Source of the DNA: Isoetes taiwanensis
Taxonomy: Eukaryota; Streptophyta; Lycopodiopsida; Isoetales; Isoetaceae
Assembly (NCBI GenBank): GCA_021234155.1
Contig: JAJEKV010000080.1
Coordinates: 4,565,989-4,629,988, forward strand
Length of the DNA: 64,000 nucleotides
Direction of reading: 5' to 3'
Every line of letters starts with the position of its first letter. Within the stretch, counting starts at the first letter, position 1. Of this stretch, positions 35,570 through 48,200 are shown one piece after another. Under the pieces are notes generated by a model. The model saw only the letters and a program-made list of their open reading frames with translations. It was not told where the DNA came from and searched no databases. The position numbers and the translations under genes were made by a program.

Positions 35570-37286
35570 GCGGTGTCAGCGCCGCACCCCCAATGATATC
35601 GTGTATATCTTCATAAGCTGAAAGCGATATAACAAATGTGACTTTTCATCCTCTATTTTTGCATCCCCACACATCTCACATATGCGGTGTTCCGTGGTAT
35701 CTTGTGCCACCGCCTGTCTCTCTACCTTCAAGTAATGCGAGCTAAGTCTCATGCGGGCTAACACATAATGCGAAATGCGGGGAAACATCATCCAACGGAT
35801 ACTTAGCTTCCCCAAGTTGAGGGTTTATGGCGAGTTCGATAGAACAACATTTTGGTCTCGGTGCTCTCCAAAGCTTGTCACATACCCGTCGCCCATTCCA
35901 ATTCTTGTATATCAGCTTTGCTACCTTCCAGTTCCTCCATCCTCAAGTTTCACTTTGCTAACCAGACTTCGGCATCATGGTACCATCCCCTATCCTTACT
36001 AGCCTGCATGGCAATGTGAGGTAAGCGATCTCCCTCCATACAACGGACTTTAGCCAGATATGATGCGAACCGCACGATAGCCTCACCTTCTAAGGGAAGC
36101 AAACCCCCTTCTGAGAGCATCATAGCATAGGGTGTTTGAAGTTTAACCCCAAGTTCTGAGCATAAAAACTTTTTTTGCAGCTTCTCAATGGTCAACCATA
36201 GATTGGCCGTGAGGCTGGGGCCCCAAACTTCACAGCCATACAACACAACAGTCTGGACCAAAGTTTTAAAGAGCATTTTTTTCATAGGCCAATTCCACAA
36301 GTAACTTTTCCTGCACTGCTTTTGTAGTGCCCATAAAGCTTTCAGGCCATTGCTGTACCGCTGATCAATACATTTGTTCCATCTATAATTACTTTCAAAG
36401 ATAATACCCAAGTATTTAAAAGATGTTACAGAATCCAAGGCGTGTCCTTTGTACTGAAACACATGTTTTGCTAAAGTACCCACCACCATAACTTTAGTTT
36501 TGGATATGTTTACCTCTAATCTGTTTCTATCACAAAAATCGCCAATACTTCCAAATTAATCTGTCTAATCCTTGCTTCGTCCCTAGCTATGAGGACTACA
36601 TCATCTGCATATAGCAAAAGTGAAATCACATGTTCAGCTAAAGGGGCTCCTGGACCCCCATGATACAAAACCCAATCCTCCAACTCATCAATGAAGATAC
36701 CAAACAAGGTAGGAGAAAGTGGACATCCACAAGCTTTACTCCAATATTGCTATCTACACGTTCTTTGCAAATGTCGACCATGGACTAGATAGCTCCACGA
36801 ACTTTAGTATATAGGTGGCCCGTGACTGATCGCAACTCAAAGGAACATTCAAAACTTCCATTCTAGCCCACAACTTATCCCTCGAAGACCGTATCAAAGC
36901 GCCTTAGTGTAATCTACAAATGCCAAAAATAATGGTTTTTCTTCCCTTTAACATTTTCTCGATGGCGCATTAGTGTTACTAGTTGATCGTGGTGGAGTGA
37001 GATGGCCTAAAACCAGCTTGGCCCTTGGCCCTTGCCCCATTCCCCTCGCCCATGTACTCGGCTTTCTCTCCGTGATGGTAGCAAAGAGCTTAGCCCACAT
37101 ATTACTCACCATAATAGTGCGATAATTATTCACATCGATACATCTCCTCCTTTAAGCCTTTGGTACCACCCTATTGCCTTTGCCACTCAAAGGAAACCCT
37201 TGCACCATTACTTTGTTAAACATGTTAGTGATATAACCCACCAGCGAGTCCCTGCCCATTTTACCATTTCGGCTACTAAACCAAAA
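35570..37286 (-). pseudogene. LINE A ORF2: reverse transcriptase and C-terminal part, broken
   Basis: Following the endonuclease, pieces in several frames give NYRTIMVSNMWAKLFATI, QAGFRPSHST, FLAFVDYTKAL (first catalytic Asp), CPLSPTLFGIFIDELEDW (36720-36660) and LLLYADDVVLIARDEARI (YADD box, about 36610-36550). From 36489 to 35950 a 179-codon frame contains SFKYLGIIFESNYRW and VLYGCEVWG. The frame to 35576 gives RLSSHYLKVE and RICEMCGDAKIEDEKSHLLY, the C-terminal Cys/His region typical of LINEs. Several stops and frameshifts lie between 36.5 and 37.3 kb. Confidence 0.85.
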
Positions 37287-38698
37287 CTATCCATTTGCCT
37301 TACCATTGGCTAGTCGCTTTATACCATCAGAGATGTCATCTACACTAAACATGTTCATAGTGTCACCATTACTAGCCTGCACCATCAATGAATTCTGCAT
37401 TCCTTCTTTATGATACAACTTACGCACATGGTTAAGCAGAACATCATGTGGCAGCTCATTGCCTGGGTTTTTCCTAGCCTTCAGCCTATTCCAGAATTTT
37501 TTAGGACACTGTATCCAATCCCAAAGAAACTTCTCTTGTCTAAGTTTAACATAAGCCCGTTTCTTTCTTCTGGTCAACTTTCTGTATGTAGCCAATTGTT
37601 CTTTCTTTTTTGCCTCTGGTGCATCAATAAATTGACGCCTTGCTTGTTTGCATTCGCTATCAAACCAAGAATTGCAGGGCAGTCCCTTTAATGCTCTATT
37701 AGATTGAAAACAAGATTGCGCTGCCTGTAACAAAGCCGCAGTAATGCAACTGCTCATACCAGTCACGTCTGTGTATTCCGATAGAACTATTCCTTCCATC
37801 GCTGCCTCAAACTTATCTTGCTTTCTGCTATCTATTCTGTAACCATATGCTGCCTGCCGGACATGTTCCTTTTGTGGAGTTGTCTTAACCAAAATAGAAA
37901 ATAATAGAGGATGATGGTCTGATTCAGCTCTACCTTCCCCAATTTTAAAGTCACATAAATTAGCAATAGCATTTTCACTCCCAATTAAATAATCAACTAC
38001 ACTTCTCCCCTTACACGTGAATGCATCAGTGCCCGGGAATCTTTGCAATCCATTACAAATACGCAAGTCAAAACTCGAACACAATGCTAACAAAAGCTTA
38101 CCCATTGAGGTTGCTCTGGTCGTATCCTTTGAGGACCGACTCCAACCTGAGACCTCCATTTCTTTATCATCCAGATCATCAAACCAGAGCGCTTCCCCTT
38201 CCTCCCGCATTATACGAGCTTGACCATTTGCAGTTCTCGCATTAAAGTCACCTGTTAGGATGACATCTCCTAGTGAAAGGTATTTTACTATATCTTGTTC
38301 AAGGTGGTGAAAAGGATCATTTCCTTCTAGATCTGCCCTCTTATATGCCTTCTTATCCGTGGGCGCAAAATAGCATACTGCCACATATACCCTAGAGACC
38401 TCCCGCTGTATTTCAAGCCAGATGTATTGATTATGAGGATCCTTCTTTACTTCGTGTAGCATTGAAACACATCCTTTCCTAACATAGCATGCAATCCCTC
38501 CATTCCCCTTAGGCCCATTCCCAAATCTTGCATTCCAGAGAGAGGAAAACAACTGGAACCCATCTATTTCAGGCAAACCGCACTCTTCATGCTCGTGCGT
38601 TTCTACAAAACATACTGCATCTAACTGATCTAAAAGAGGAGACATACCTTGAGCTTTCATGTCATTTAATTTATTAATGTTCCAGATACCAAACCTGA
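37287..38698 (-). CDS. LINE A ORF2 N-terminus: apurinic-type endonuclease
   Basis: An open frame of at least 457 codons begins with FGIWNINKLNDMKAQGM just after ORF1 and carries the endonuclease/exonuclease/phosphatase signature: WNIN, DAVCFVETHEHEECGLP (catalytic Glu), VYVAVCYFAPT, LTGDFNAR (Asp/Asn) and RAESDHHPLLFS (Asp-His). This enzyme nicks the target DNA to prime reverse transcription. The tail contains the basic linker YRKLTRRKKRAYVKLRQ and KFWNRLK. The frame runs out at 37287 at GKANG, the usual entry to RT. The first Met is at 38660; the true start may lie a few codons upstream. Confidence 0.88.
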
Positions 38699-38711
38699 AG
38701 GCCTGTAATCC

Positions 38712-39610
38712 CTATTGTTTCACAATCACTTTTCCCTTCCTCCAATATGCTTTCTTCTGAGTGGCTCTGGCTTCTTTAAATTTCTGAATTTCCAGCTTAT
38801 GTGCTTTATATTGCTCCTTGGTAAAGTCCTCATTTATCCAGATATTCTTCCCCTTCAGCATTATCCTTTGTTTAATCACTTGCATCCTATCATTTCTGCT
38901 CAGAAACTTAATAATAACATGCCGCGGCTTATTTCCTGCTTACCTATCCAGAATGCCTCACATATAGTTGGCTGGATCTCCAGATTCTCCTTCAAGAATG
39001 TCTCTACTATCTCTTGCGTGTTTTCTCCATCCTTTTCTTCCAATCCAACAATCCGAAGATTGTTTTTCCGCTCATGTCCCTCAATAATAGAGGTAATTCT
39101 TTCTTCCAAATTCTCATTCTCTCCCGCCATTTGTTCTGCCATGAGATGTTCTGCCACGTCAATTCTATTCGTTTCCTCTTGGGTTCTCAAAAGGTCCATT
39201 TCTGCCTTAAATTCTCTACGTATCTTCTCTATCTCCTTCTCCAATTCTGTTGCCATCATTTTCTTCACCTCAGCCATTAGTTCCTGCCTCAGACTGCTCA
39301 GAAATTCTTGCATAAATGTTTGCTTAAAATATGTCAGCATTTCCCTGAAAGAATTCAACATTTCCAAATTACCTGAGGATTGAAACCCTAGATCCCCAGA
39401 TTGCATTGTCGGATGCCAAGTCGGTTCATCCGGCCCTAATGCAGATGTCGCAGACCCTGAACCTGATGCTCCAGCCATTTTTGCAGATGCCGATGGAGGA
39501 GACCCACCATCGTTAGTGACAGATTTGGAGCCATCAGATTTAGGGCTATTGTTAGACGAGGCTTTAGCCGAAGTTTTTGTGGTTCTAGGCGCTGCTCTGG
39601 TCGCATACAT
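38712..39610 (-). pseudogene. LINE A ORF1: L1-type nucleic-acid chaperone, one frameshift
   Basis: The protein starts with a low-complexity Ser/Ala/Pro-rich region. It continues as a long coiled coil (FRREFKAEMDLLRTQEE and neighbours, ending in NENLEERITSIIEGHE) and then the RRM-like domain of L1 ORF1p (RKNNLRIVGLEEKDGENTQE, ETFLKENL, AFWIGK). One base is lost near 38945. Past it the frame resumes as KPRHVIIKFLSRNDR and WINEDFTKEQYKAHKLEI, the classical L1 ORF1 C-terminal domain, ending at TAG 38712-38714. It sits about 14 bp upstream of ORF2. Confidence 0.85.
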
Positions 39611-39613
39611 GAT

Positions 39614-41354
<1,741 letters not shown>

Positions 41355-41410
41355 GCTTTTTTATGCCTCAAATCCATTTTTTGAGCATATGCACATGATC
41401 TCAGGTCCCA

Positions 41411-42035
41411 ATCAGCTCAAACATGCCAAGGTGGCTCAAACATGCCACCAAGATGACTCAAACATACACAAGGTGGCTCAAACATGCCACAAAGGTGGCT
41501 CCAACATGCCAAGGTGCTCCAACATGCCACGCGGGCTCTAACATGCCATGCATGCTCCAATATGCCAACATGGCGCAAACATGCCATGTGGGCTCCACCA
41601 TGCCACCTAGGCTCCAACATGCCAAGGTGGCTCACAACATGTCACCTAGGCTTAAATATGCCAAGTTGGCTCAAACATGCCACCTAGGCTCCAGCATGCC
41701 ACCGTAGCTCTAACATGCCACCGTAGCTCAAACATGCCAAAGTGGCTCAAACATGCCACGTGAGCTCCAACATGCCAAGGTGGCTCAAACATGCCACCTA
41801 GGCTCCAACATGACAAAGTGGCTCAAACATGCCACATGGGTTTCAATATGCCACCTAGGCTCCAACATGCCAAGGTGGCTCAAACATGCCACGTGGGCTC
41901 CAACATGCCAAGGTGGCTCTAACATGCCACCTAGGCTCAAACATGCCACCTAGGCTCCAACATGACAAAATGGCTCAAACATGCAACCTAGGCTCCAACG
42001 TGCTCAAACATGCCACGCAGGCTCCAACATGCCTA
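41411..42035. repeat. 19-bp minisatellite, about 33 units
   Basis: The consensus unit is GCTCAAACATGCCACCTAG, with a second common form ending CAAGGTG. Units range from 18 to 22 bp. Because 19 is not a multiple of 3, every frame reads a 57-bp (19-codon) super-period without stops, so long ORFs appear on both strands. The two unit forms often alternate. Confidence 0.93.
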
Positions 42036-42049
42036 CGGACTTACCCTAT

Positions 42050-42115
42050 TGGAGCCACGTGGCATAACATGTGAACCCTAACGTATAAAGGCCTAAACCC
42101 TAACCCTAGGCCTCT
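42050..42115 (+). promoter_or_regulatory. Promoter-like cluster: G-box, TATA, telo-box
   Basis: The palindrome GCCACGTGGC (G-box, about 42053-42062), a TATA-like CGTATAAAGG (about 42081-42090) and AAACCCTAACCCTAGG (a telo-box-like word, about 42094-42110) follow within 60 bp, in the order and spacing of a plant promoter. The G-box could bind bZIP or bHLH factors. An ACTGTAAGTT donor-like site lies at about 42430. No clear coding region follows, so it could be an LTR promoter. Confidence 0.4.
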
Positions 42116-44150
42116 TTTCTGGCTCCAACAGTTTGGGAACCTTCTTCGCGCTCGAAACTCCGTTTCGAGAACCGTCTGCTGTGGCACGGCATAGCATGGC
42201 AGCCCCCAGGGCATGAGCGCTTCAACAGGGGTGGGAGCTACCTCGAACACCTCGAAGACCGTGGAGACGTCAGGATTGAGAGGGAGTGCTTCTGGAGCAG
42301 GTATGGAGAGTAGTGCTCTTAGTAGTTCATCTAGAAGTTAGCACTCCAGATGGGTCTGTATGTTGTATCTTGAGTAGAGCCATCCTAGAACCCTTGTTGA
42401 ACATCTTGAACCCTAATCAAGGAACCCTAACTGTAAGTTAGATATGTATGATTAGGTTAAGATGTTCTTATGATGTTTATCATGATATGATGTATGTGAT
42501 GTTGGTTGATCATGTTGCGCCTCTTGTATTGGGAAGGGGGGTAGAGACCTAGGGCCATATGTAGTATGCTCCTACTTTAGATCCCTTAGTTTCTATTAGA
42601 TGCGGCCTGTGCATAGGAACCCACCGGGCTATGGAGGCTATGATGTGACTCAGCACTACACAACGGGACTAGAGGCAATGCGGAGGGAGGATCCATGCCA
42701 TGGCGGGGGGGCTCTGAGGGGATCCCATAGTGGGCTAGGCTTATGGCCTGGTCACTTGCGTGTGGGCGGCATGGGTCCGGAGCCTCCTCTGGGGCAATGG
42801 TGTCGCCCCCTCCTCTCAAGAGTTGCAAGTGTTGGCTTGGCTCTTGTTTTGGGGGTTAAGTCGGTGCAGAATCTGTGTCGCCACGATTCTCTAGCCGCCT
42901 GTGGAACCTCTAGACCCGAGGAAGGGGAGATGCAACCCTTCCCGCCTCGGCGGACCCGGGGAGATGCAACACAGGTAGTCTAGATGGGTGATGCCGGGGA
43001 TTGGCGTGTCCCAAGGCTAGAGTCATGCGAGCTTGATCTAGCCCATCGCAAAGTATGCACGGAAGGCGGATGGAGGGTCAACCCTAGCTATTGTCTATAG
43101 CCAGCCCCGCCATTGTTATGACTCTGGTCGCTCTATCTTGAGGCCTAGCCATCGGTCATCCTCCTTATGAGTCGGAGCCATGGGTAGGAGCTCTCATGTT
43201 TTGTGGCATATGATTATCTTCTTTGTAGTTATGGATATGAGGATGGGCTACCCTTCGAGGTAGCATGATGTATTGCTATTGCTAGTTCTGACGTTGTTTA
43301 TGCTTCCGCTGTGATAGGAGCCCATAGGGGAAGGGCGCGCAAAACACCTTCGTGTCCCCTTCCCGCACTAGGGTTACCCCGTCTTGGGGATAGGCGGAGG
43401 GTCGCGGTCGAAGGACCCGGACCCAGGGAATTTTCTGGAGTGTCTTGTGGCCGATATTTAGCGGGGCGTCTAATAGTATCGTGAGCAATGTTCTTGGTTG
43501 ACCAAGAGCTAGCCCTGACCATATCCCTGAATAGGTAGGCTAACTGGCCTAGCTAAGGAATGGAATGAGAATTCCAGTCTTGAACCACGAAATGTGGGAG
43601 AAATTTTTTTCCCATTAGTAAGGTCGTAATTAGATTAAGTATAGTCTAAGTGGTAGAAATAATATAGTCAAAAGAAACCTTCTAGTAAAATTGAGCTCAA
43701 GTTGTTCATGAACCGCACCTTTCAAGCAAAAATTGAACGAGGAATCGCTAAAAAAAAAGCTTGAAAGAAAATGGCATGAAATGACCACTACTTGGCCCAA
43801 AAGAAATTAGGAAATTTTGAGAAATAGTTAAGTAATTAGGAAAAGTACCTTAATTAATAACTCATAGTTATAATAAAATTACTCTTAAAGAAAAGTACTA
43901 AATCTATGGAAGCACCTCTACCCTCTAGAAGTTTCCAAATGGTAGCTTGAACCTCTCCTTTACCCTTGTAAGGCGAATTATAAGCTAATCTCCGAAGTTG
44001 CCATGAGAGCGTCGACCGAACGAATAGTCTGCGAGATCGACTCAAAGGAGCTGCGAATAGACATAGTCGACAATTAACAGAGGCAAGATCGCTCGAAGAG
44101 GCCACCATCAAGGAAGTTAAGTTGTTGGGAGGACCAAACAAGTAGCTAGG
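42116..44150. other. GC-rich segment (42.1-43.5 kb) then AT-rich DNA, no gene recognised
   Basis: Overlapping ORFs on both strands (for example 42600-42983 plus) have the look of GC-rich non-coding sequence. No protein domain, LTR border or RNA gene could be supported. Confidence 0.4.
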
Positions 44151-44369
44151 AAGGTTGGAAGCTCCAGCTTGCACCAGAACGTTGAAGCACTCAAGGTGGG
44201 CGGCGACAAGCAAATTCTTGAGGCCCTGCGACCTAGGCCAGACGACGAACTTAGCCACTCAAGCTCTTCAGACGAATCGTTTCACTCTTGGAGGAATAAT
44301 GGCTTATCACTTCAGGCGAATGATCGCAAGGCTCGGGGGAAAGTGAGATCGTGGCGTTTGCTTCTGGAG

Positions 44370-44650
44370 GTGAGGAGCAAATAGCAAGAGCAACCTCGAC
44401 AACAGGAGCAACCCCAACACCAACAAGAGCAGATGAAGAGCGAGTAGCAAGAGCAACCTCGGCAGTAGGAACAACCCTAGCAGGAAGAGTAGGGGCAGCA
44501 AGCAGTAGGAGCAACCCCAACACCAGGAAGCAACAGGAAGAGTAGGTGGGCAGCAAGCAGTAGGAGCAACCTTAACACCAGGAAGTGTAGGAGCAACCCC
44601 AACACCAGGAAGTGTAAGTGAGCAGCAAGCAGTAGGAGCAATCTCGGCAA
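44370..44650 (+). repeat. Degenerate repeat of a ~27-50 bp unit (agtaggagcaaccccaacaccaggaag)
   Basis: At least seven diverged copies of 'gcaagcagtaggagcaaccccaacaccaggaag' follow one another. They encode Ala/Thr/Pro/Asn-rich peptide in plus frames and Leu-rich peptide on the minus strand. The segment leads into an acidic Glu-rich stretch (44770-44820) just before the H3-like relic. Confidence 0.75.
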
Positions 44651-44911
44651 GAATACGAAAGCAACCCCAAAATTTGCCAAACAAAGCAAGGGGAGCGAGC
44701 AATCAATGCGGAAGAAAAGGAAGGAACAAGGAAGAGACGTAGGCAAGGGAGAAGCGAACAAAGAGGCGTGAAGCAAGAGGCTAAAGAAGAAGAGGAGGAG
44801 GAGGCCGAAGAACAGACGGAGTCTACGCTCGGCAACCATATCCAATGCAGTCCAAAGAGGGCAACATCAGTGAGAAGCTACTTAAAGCTGAAGCAAGATA
44901 TGGAGTACGAG

Positions 44912-45386
44912 AAGAATAAGACAGCATGCAAGATTTATCTCCGCCAACGGATCTGACAAGGTAGCCGACCAGGATCGGAAAGCCAGCCTCCACCACCTCG
45001 ACTCGATTCTCTGAAGAAGGTCCGCCATGGGCCAAATCCCCAGCACAGTAGAGCTGCTCAGCATATTCGGCATTACCAACAGCGTACCAGTCTGATGATC
45101 CAGAAACTCTCCTTTCGAATGCCTACATCAAAGGTCTATCCAGGAGTTCAAGATGGGCTACGACTACCAAACCACATCAACGACGGCGAGATCTCGCCAA
45201 GAAGCGGCCAAAGCCGAGGAGGCCAAGATCTGCACCCTTGATGGTCTGATCCCTGCAGGAGGCAGCAGAGGCGGAGCTAGTACAACTTTTGAAGAAGGCA
45301 ACCTCTGCGCGATCCATGCCAAGCGGGTGACAGTCATGCCCGAAGACCTCCACCTGGCGAGGAGGATTCGCAAGGAGAAGCCGTGA
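44912..45386 (+). pseudogene. Histone H3-like pseudogene
   Basis: The tail begins KNKTACK (cf. RTKQTARK). After a TGA at 44954-44956 the same frame reads LKKVRHGPNPQHSRAAQHI and [16 protein letters not shown], aligning with KKPHRYRPGT...IRRYQKSTELLIRKLPF of H3, with the tail-to-core distance within one residue of H3. A shifted frame gives [11 protein letters not shown] (cf. IAQDFKTDLRFQ), then [12 protein letters not shown], and after a one-base loss [20 protein letters not shown] and [12 protein letters not shown] (the H3 C-terminus). About 65 extra bases lie before LQEAA, perhaps a diverged duplicate of that helix. Core H3 is almost invariant, so this is a decayed copy. A CENP-A-like origin cannot be excluded. 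Confidence 0.75.
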
Positions 45387-45649
45387 AGAGCTCAAGTTTA
45401 GTAAACTATATAAATATAAGTTTTTCCTGTATATTGTTTTTACTCATTAAAAGTAAATTTACTGTAAATTAATTGCTTGTAGGATATAAAAATGTTCCTG
45501 TATAAATTAATTGTAGTAGAATCCTTTGCATCTTACTTAAAATGCTCTTAATTGGCTAAGTAGCATAAAAATTCTTACATAGAAAAAAAAAAAGAATTGG
45601 CTCGAAATCGGCAAACCCACCCGAGTCACTTGATTTAGGGCAAAATTGA

Positions 45650-46480
45650 TCCAAATTTCGTACTAAAAGTTGTTAGAATGCTTAGAAATTGTCTAGAAAT
45701 GCAGTGTAGGACTTTAAATTTGTTAAAAATATCCAAAAAAAGCTAAAATCGGCCAACTCGGGTGAGACCGCGCCAAACGCGTCTGCGTTCGCGACGCAAG
45801 AGGCCATCTGCGCGAATTCACCCGGTTTACTCATATTTGCACTTTTAGATATCTTTTTGGTATGAAATAAGTTGCTAGTTAGTTTAGAATTGACTTAAAT
45901 AGGCATTTTAGAGTTTTATAGTTCTTAAAATGCAGTGTAGCACTTTAAATTTGATAAAAATATCCAAAAAAAGCTAAAATCGGCCAACTCGGGAGAGAAC
46001 GCTGTCGTCTGCGTGTCACGACGAAGAGGCCATCTCTTGGCAATTCACCCTATTACTCATATTTGCACTTTTAGATATCTTTTTGGTATGAAATAAGTTG
46101 CTAGTTAGTTTAGAATTGACTTAAATAGGCATTTTAGAGTTTTATAGTTCTTAAAATGCAGTGTAGCACTTTAAATTTGTTAAAAATATCCAAAAATAGC
46201 TAAAATCGGCCAACTCAGGTGAGACCGAGCCAAACGCGTCTGCGTTCGCGACGCAGAGGCCATCTGCGTGGATTCACCTGGTTTACTCATATTTGCAATT
46301 TTAGATATCTTTTTGGTATGAAATAAGTTGCTAGTTAGTTTAGAATTGACCTAAATAGGCATTTTAGTGTTTTATAATTCTTAAAATTATTGACTTTTGG
46401 TAGAAATCAAGGTACCAGGGTGAATCCGCGCCAGAAGGGTGTGCGTTCTCAACGCAGATGCCATTGGCGCTATCTCACCC
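45650..46480. repeat. Tandem repeat, ~228-bp unit, about 3.5 copies
   Basis: The marker 'atgcagtgtagsactttaaattt' starts at about 45699, 45929 and 46155. Each unit combines an AT-rich part ('tagatatctttttggtatgaaataagttgctagttag') with a CG-rich core ('ggccaactcggg...tctgcgttcgcgacgcaagaggccatctgcg...ttcaccc'). The fourth copy (46380-46480) is diverged. A single dispersed copy of the core lies at 21.87-21.97 kb. Confidence 0.9.
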
Positions 46481-46627
46481 GGGTCCCATGATTCCAACTG
46501 AAAATTTAGCAAAATTGCATTGAAAAAGGCCGTAGTGCATATGCTAGTCTTCTACCATGCACTCTAGTGTTTTGTAGCACCCCATTCTAGCTTTTCAATC
46601 TATTTGAACCTCATCTTAAAAGAATTC

Positions 46628-46703
46628 CCACAATAGCGGGAATCGAATCTCCCACCCACAGGGTTGAACCCCCCCGTGCCAACCACTGAGGGCGGGCATC
46701 GTT
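46628..46703 (-). other. tRNA-like sequence / SINE head with A- and B-box
   Basis: On the minus strand CCTCAGTGGTTGGCAC resembles an A-box (tRNA: GCTCAGTGGTTAGAGC), and about 35 nt further GATTCGATTCC matches the B-box GGTTCGANTCC with one mismatch. The anticodon and acceptor stems do not pair well, so it is not a functional tRNA. A tRNA-derived SINE head or a tRNA pseudogene fits best. No SINE body or tail was identified. Confidence 0.5.
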
Positions 46704-47820
46704 TGTATTTTAATTATAATCCTTAATTAAATTTAAGCTTTAATCATGTCATATAATATTAATGGCCAAGCCTTAGAGTTAGAACCAAGACCCTTAAGCT
46801 AGATAGAGACAACATCTGCATTCATCCCAGCTTACTTGTCGCTCTTATCTTGATAAGTGTCTTCTTGTCTACATACAGGTAGTATAATCAAGCCTTTTTC
46901 TTAGAAACCAAGCTAGTTGCCAAGGCCTTAGAAATTGTTGTCACACATTGGTATGGTACGCCAACACGCGTTATTAGGTACACTACCATCAAGTATCTCC
47001 TGCCATGCCTTTATATCATACATAATTATCTAGGAATTCATTCTATCTAGGTAATTTAGTCTAACAAACCAAGTACACCCAGTGAATAAGTCTCCTTCTG
47101 CCACCCCACGATAGTAAATAAGTACCTTTCTCAGTGTCTAGTAAAGTGCCAAATGCCAAGTGGGCCAATTGAGGTAGAGTGGATAAAGGCATAAAAATAG
47201 GGTTTGTAGAGTAAGTAGATATAAGTAATTGTTCTTGTGGTAGTATTAATTGCCTTGTGCTTAGGGCAGTAAAATAGGTCAGGAGAACCTTCGTTACAGA
47301 TCCTCGAGCCTCGACAGTGGAGCCACTCGACAACATCAACCAATTGAAAGCAGAGGGCAAACTTATGGAGGAAACTTCAGCAAATCAAAGGACAAGATAG
47401 TGTACAGGGAAGCCCGAACACAAATAATAAAGGGGAGCCCACAGGAAGGACGATTGCGACATCAAGATTAGACACAAGAATTGCCAACAGAGCTGTGCAA
47501 CAGCCAGTGGGCATCATGGCACTAAAATATTGATCACACTAGGGGAGGAACATCTCCTAGTCAAGGATATTCTTCAAGTGCCATATTGTCTCGAGGAAGG
47601 GTCCGACATCGATGACTAATGCCCAGAGATACGCCACCAACAAGTAGAGGACTTCATCGACTCATGACATCAAGAGTTCTGAAGGATGAGACGGAGCATA
47701 CCTCCTAGGAAGGACAACTATAGCAGATATAGAGGCCATAGTAGTATCAGATTCAGACTTCAAGCAAAGATGCTTTGGCTAAGGAGGTATTACAAGCCAG
47801 CAAGGGTGCACAACAAGAGA
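46704..47820. other. No recognisable gene
   Basis: AT-rich to mixed DNA. 47060-47360 holds overlapping minus-strand ORFs of no known family. The segment 47330-47810 has coding-like composition but multiple stops in all frames and could be retroelement debris; no diagnostic motif is seen. Confidence 0.35.
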
Positions 47821-47829
47821 ATGGTCATT

Positions 47830-48200
47830 TAGCGACATGGGCTGCGGCGTTCTGCGACGTCGACACTTCGTGACTGGCGGATTCGTCCACGCGCCGGTGG
47901 ATGTCGATGCCAAGTGGGCGGCACGGTTGCCACATTTGCGACGTCCACGCCGCATGCGACGCCGCGTCGCTTGGTCTATCTGTCCACGCCAGGTGGGCTG
48001 CCATGCGCGTGGGCAGCACGGTGTCACGCCCCGGTGGATGTTCATGACGTGGCGTGCGCATTTAATGTGGCGACATTCGGGAATTCGGATGACACGTGGC
48101 GTGATTTGCCACTTGTACCGCCAGTCGTAGGTGACCTGGCGGTGGCCGGATTGACAATAAATGCCGTCACGGCGATATCTGGCGACGCCAAAAACTCATT
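47830..48200. repeat. CG-rich repeat related to 1-140 and 4.0-4.3 kb
   Basis: It contains 'tgcgacgtcgacac', 'gccgcatgcgacgccg', 'ggtgtcacgcccc' and 'gacacgtggcgtga', the same vocabulary as the CG-rich repeats at the start of the window and at 4.0-4.3 kb. It directly borders the macrosatellite array. Confidence 0.6.

Noticed and set aside
41423-41953. ORFs with HATWAPTCQGG-type repeats as a repeat protein
   Set aside because: All frames are open because of the 19-bp period, and the frames rotate through the same words. This is a minisatellite, not a gene.
44155-44845. Leu-rich minus-strand ORFs (membrane-like) opposite the 44.4-44.65 kb repeat
   Set aside because: They mirror the Ala/Thr/Asn-coding repeat on the other strand and overlap one another in all frames, so repeat composition explains them.
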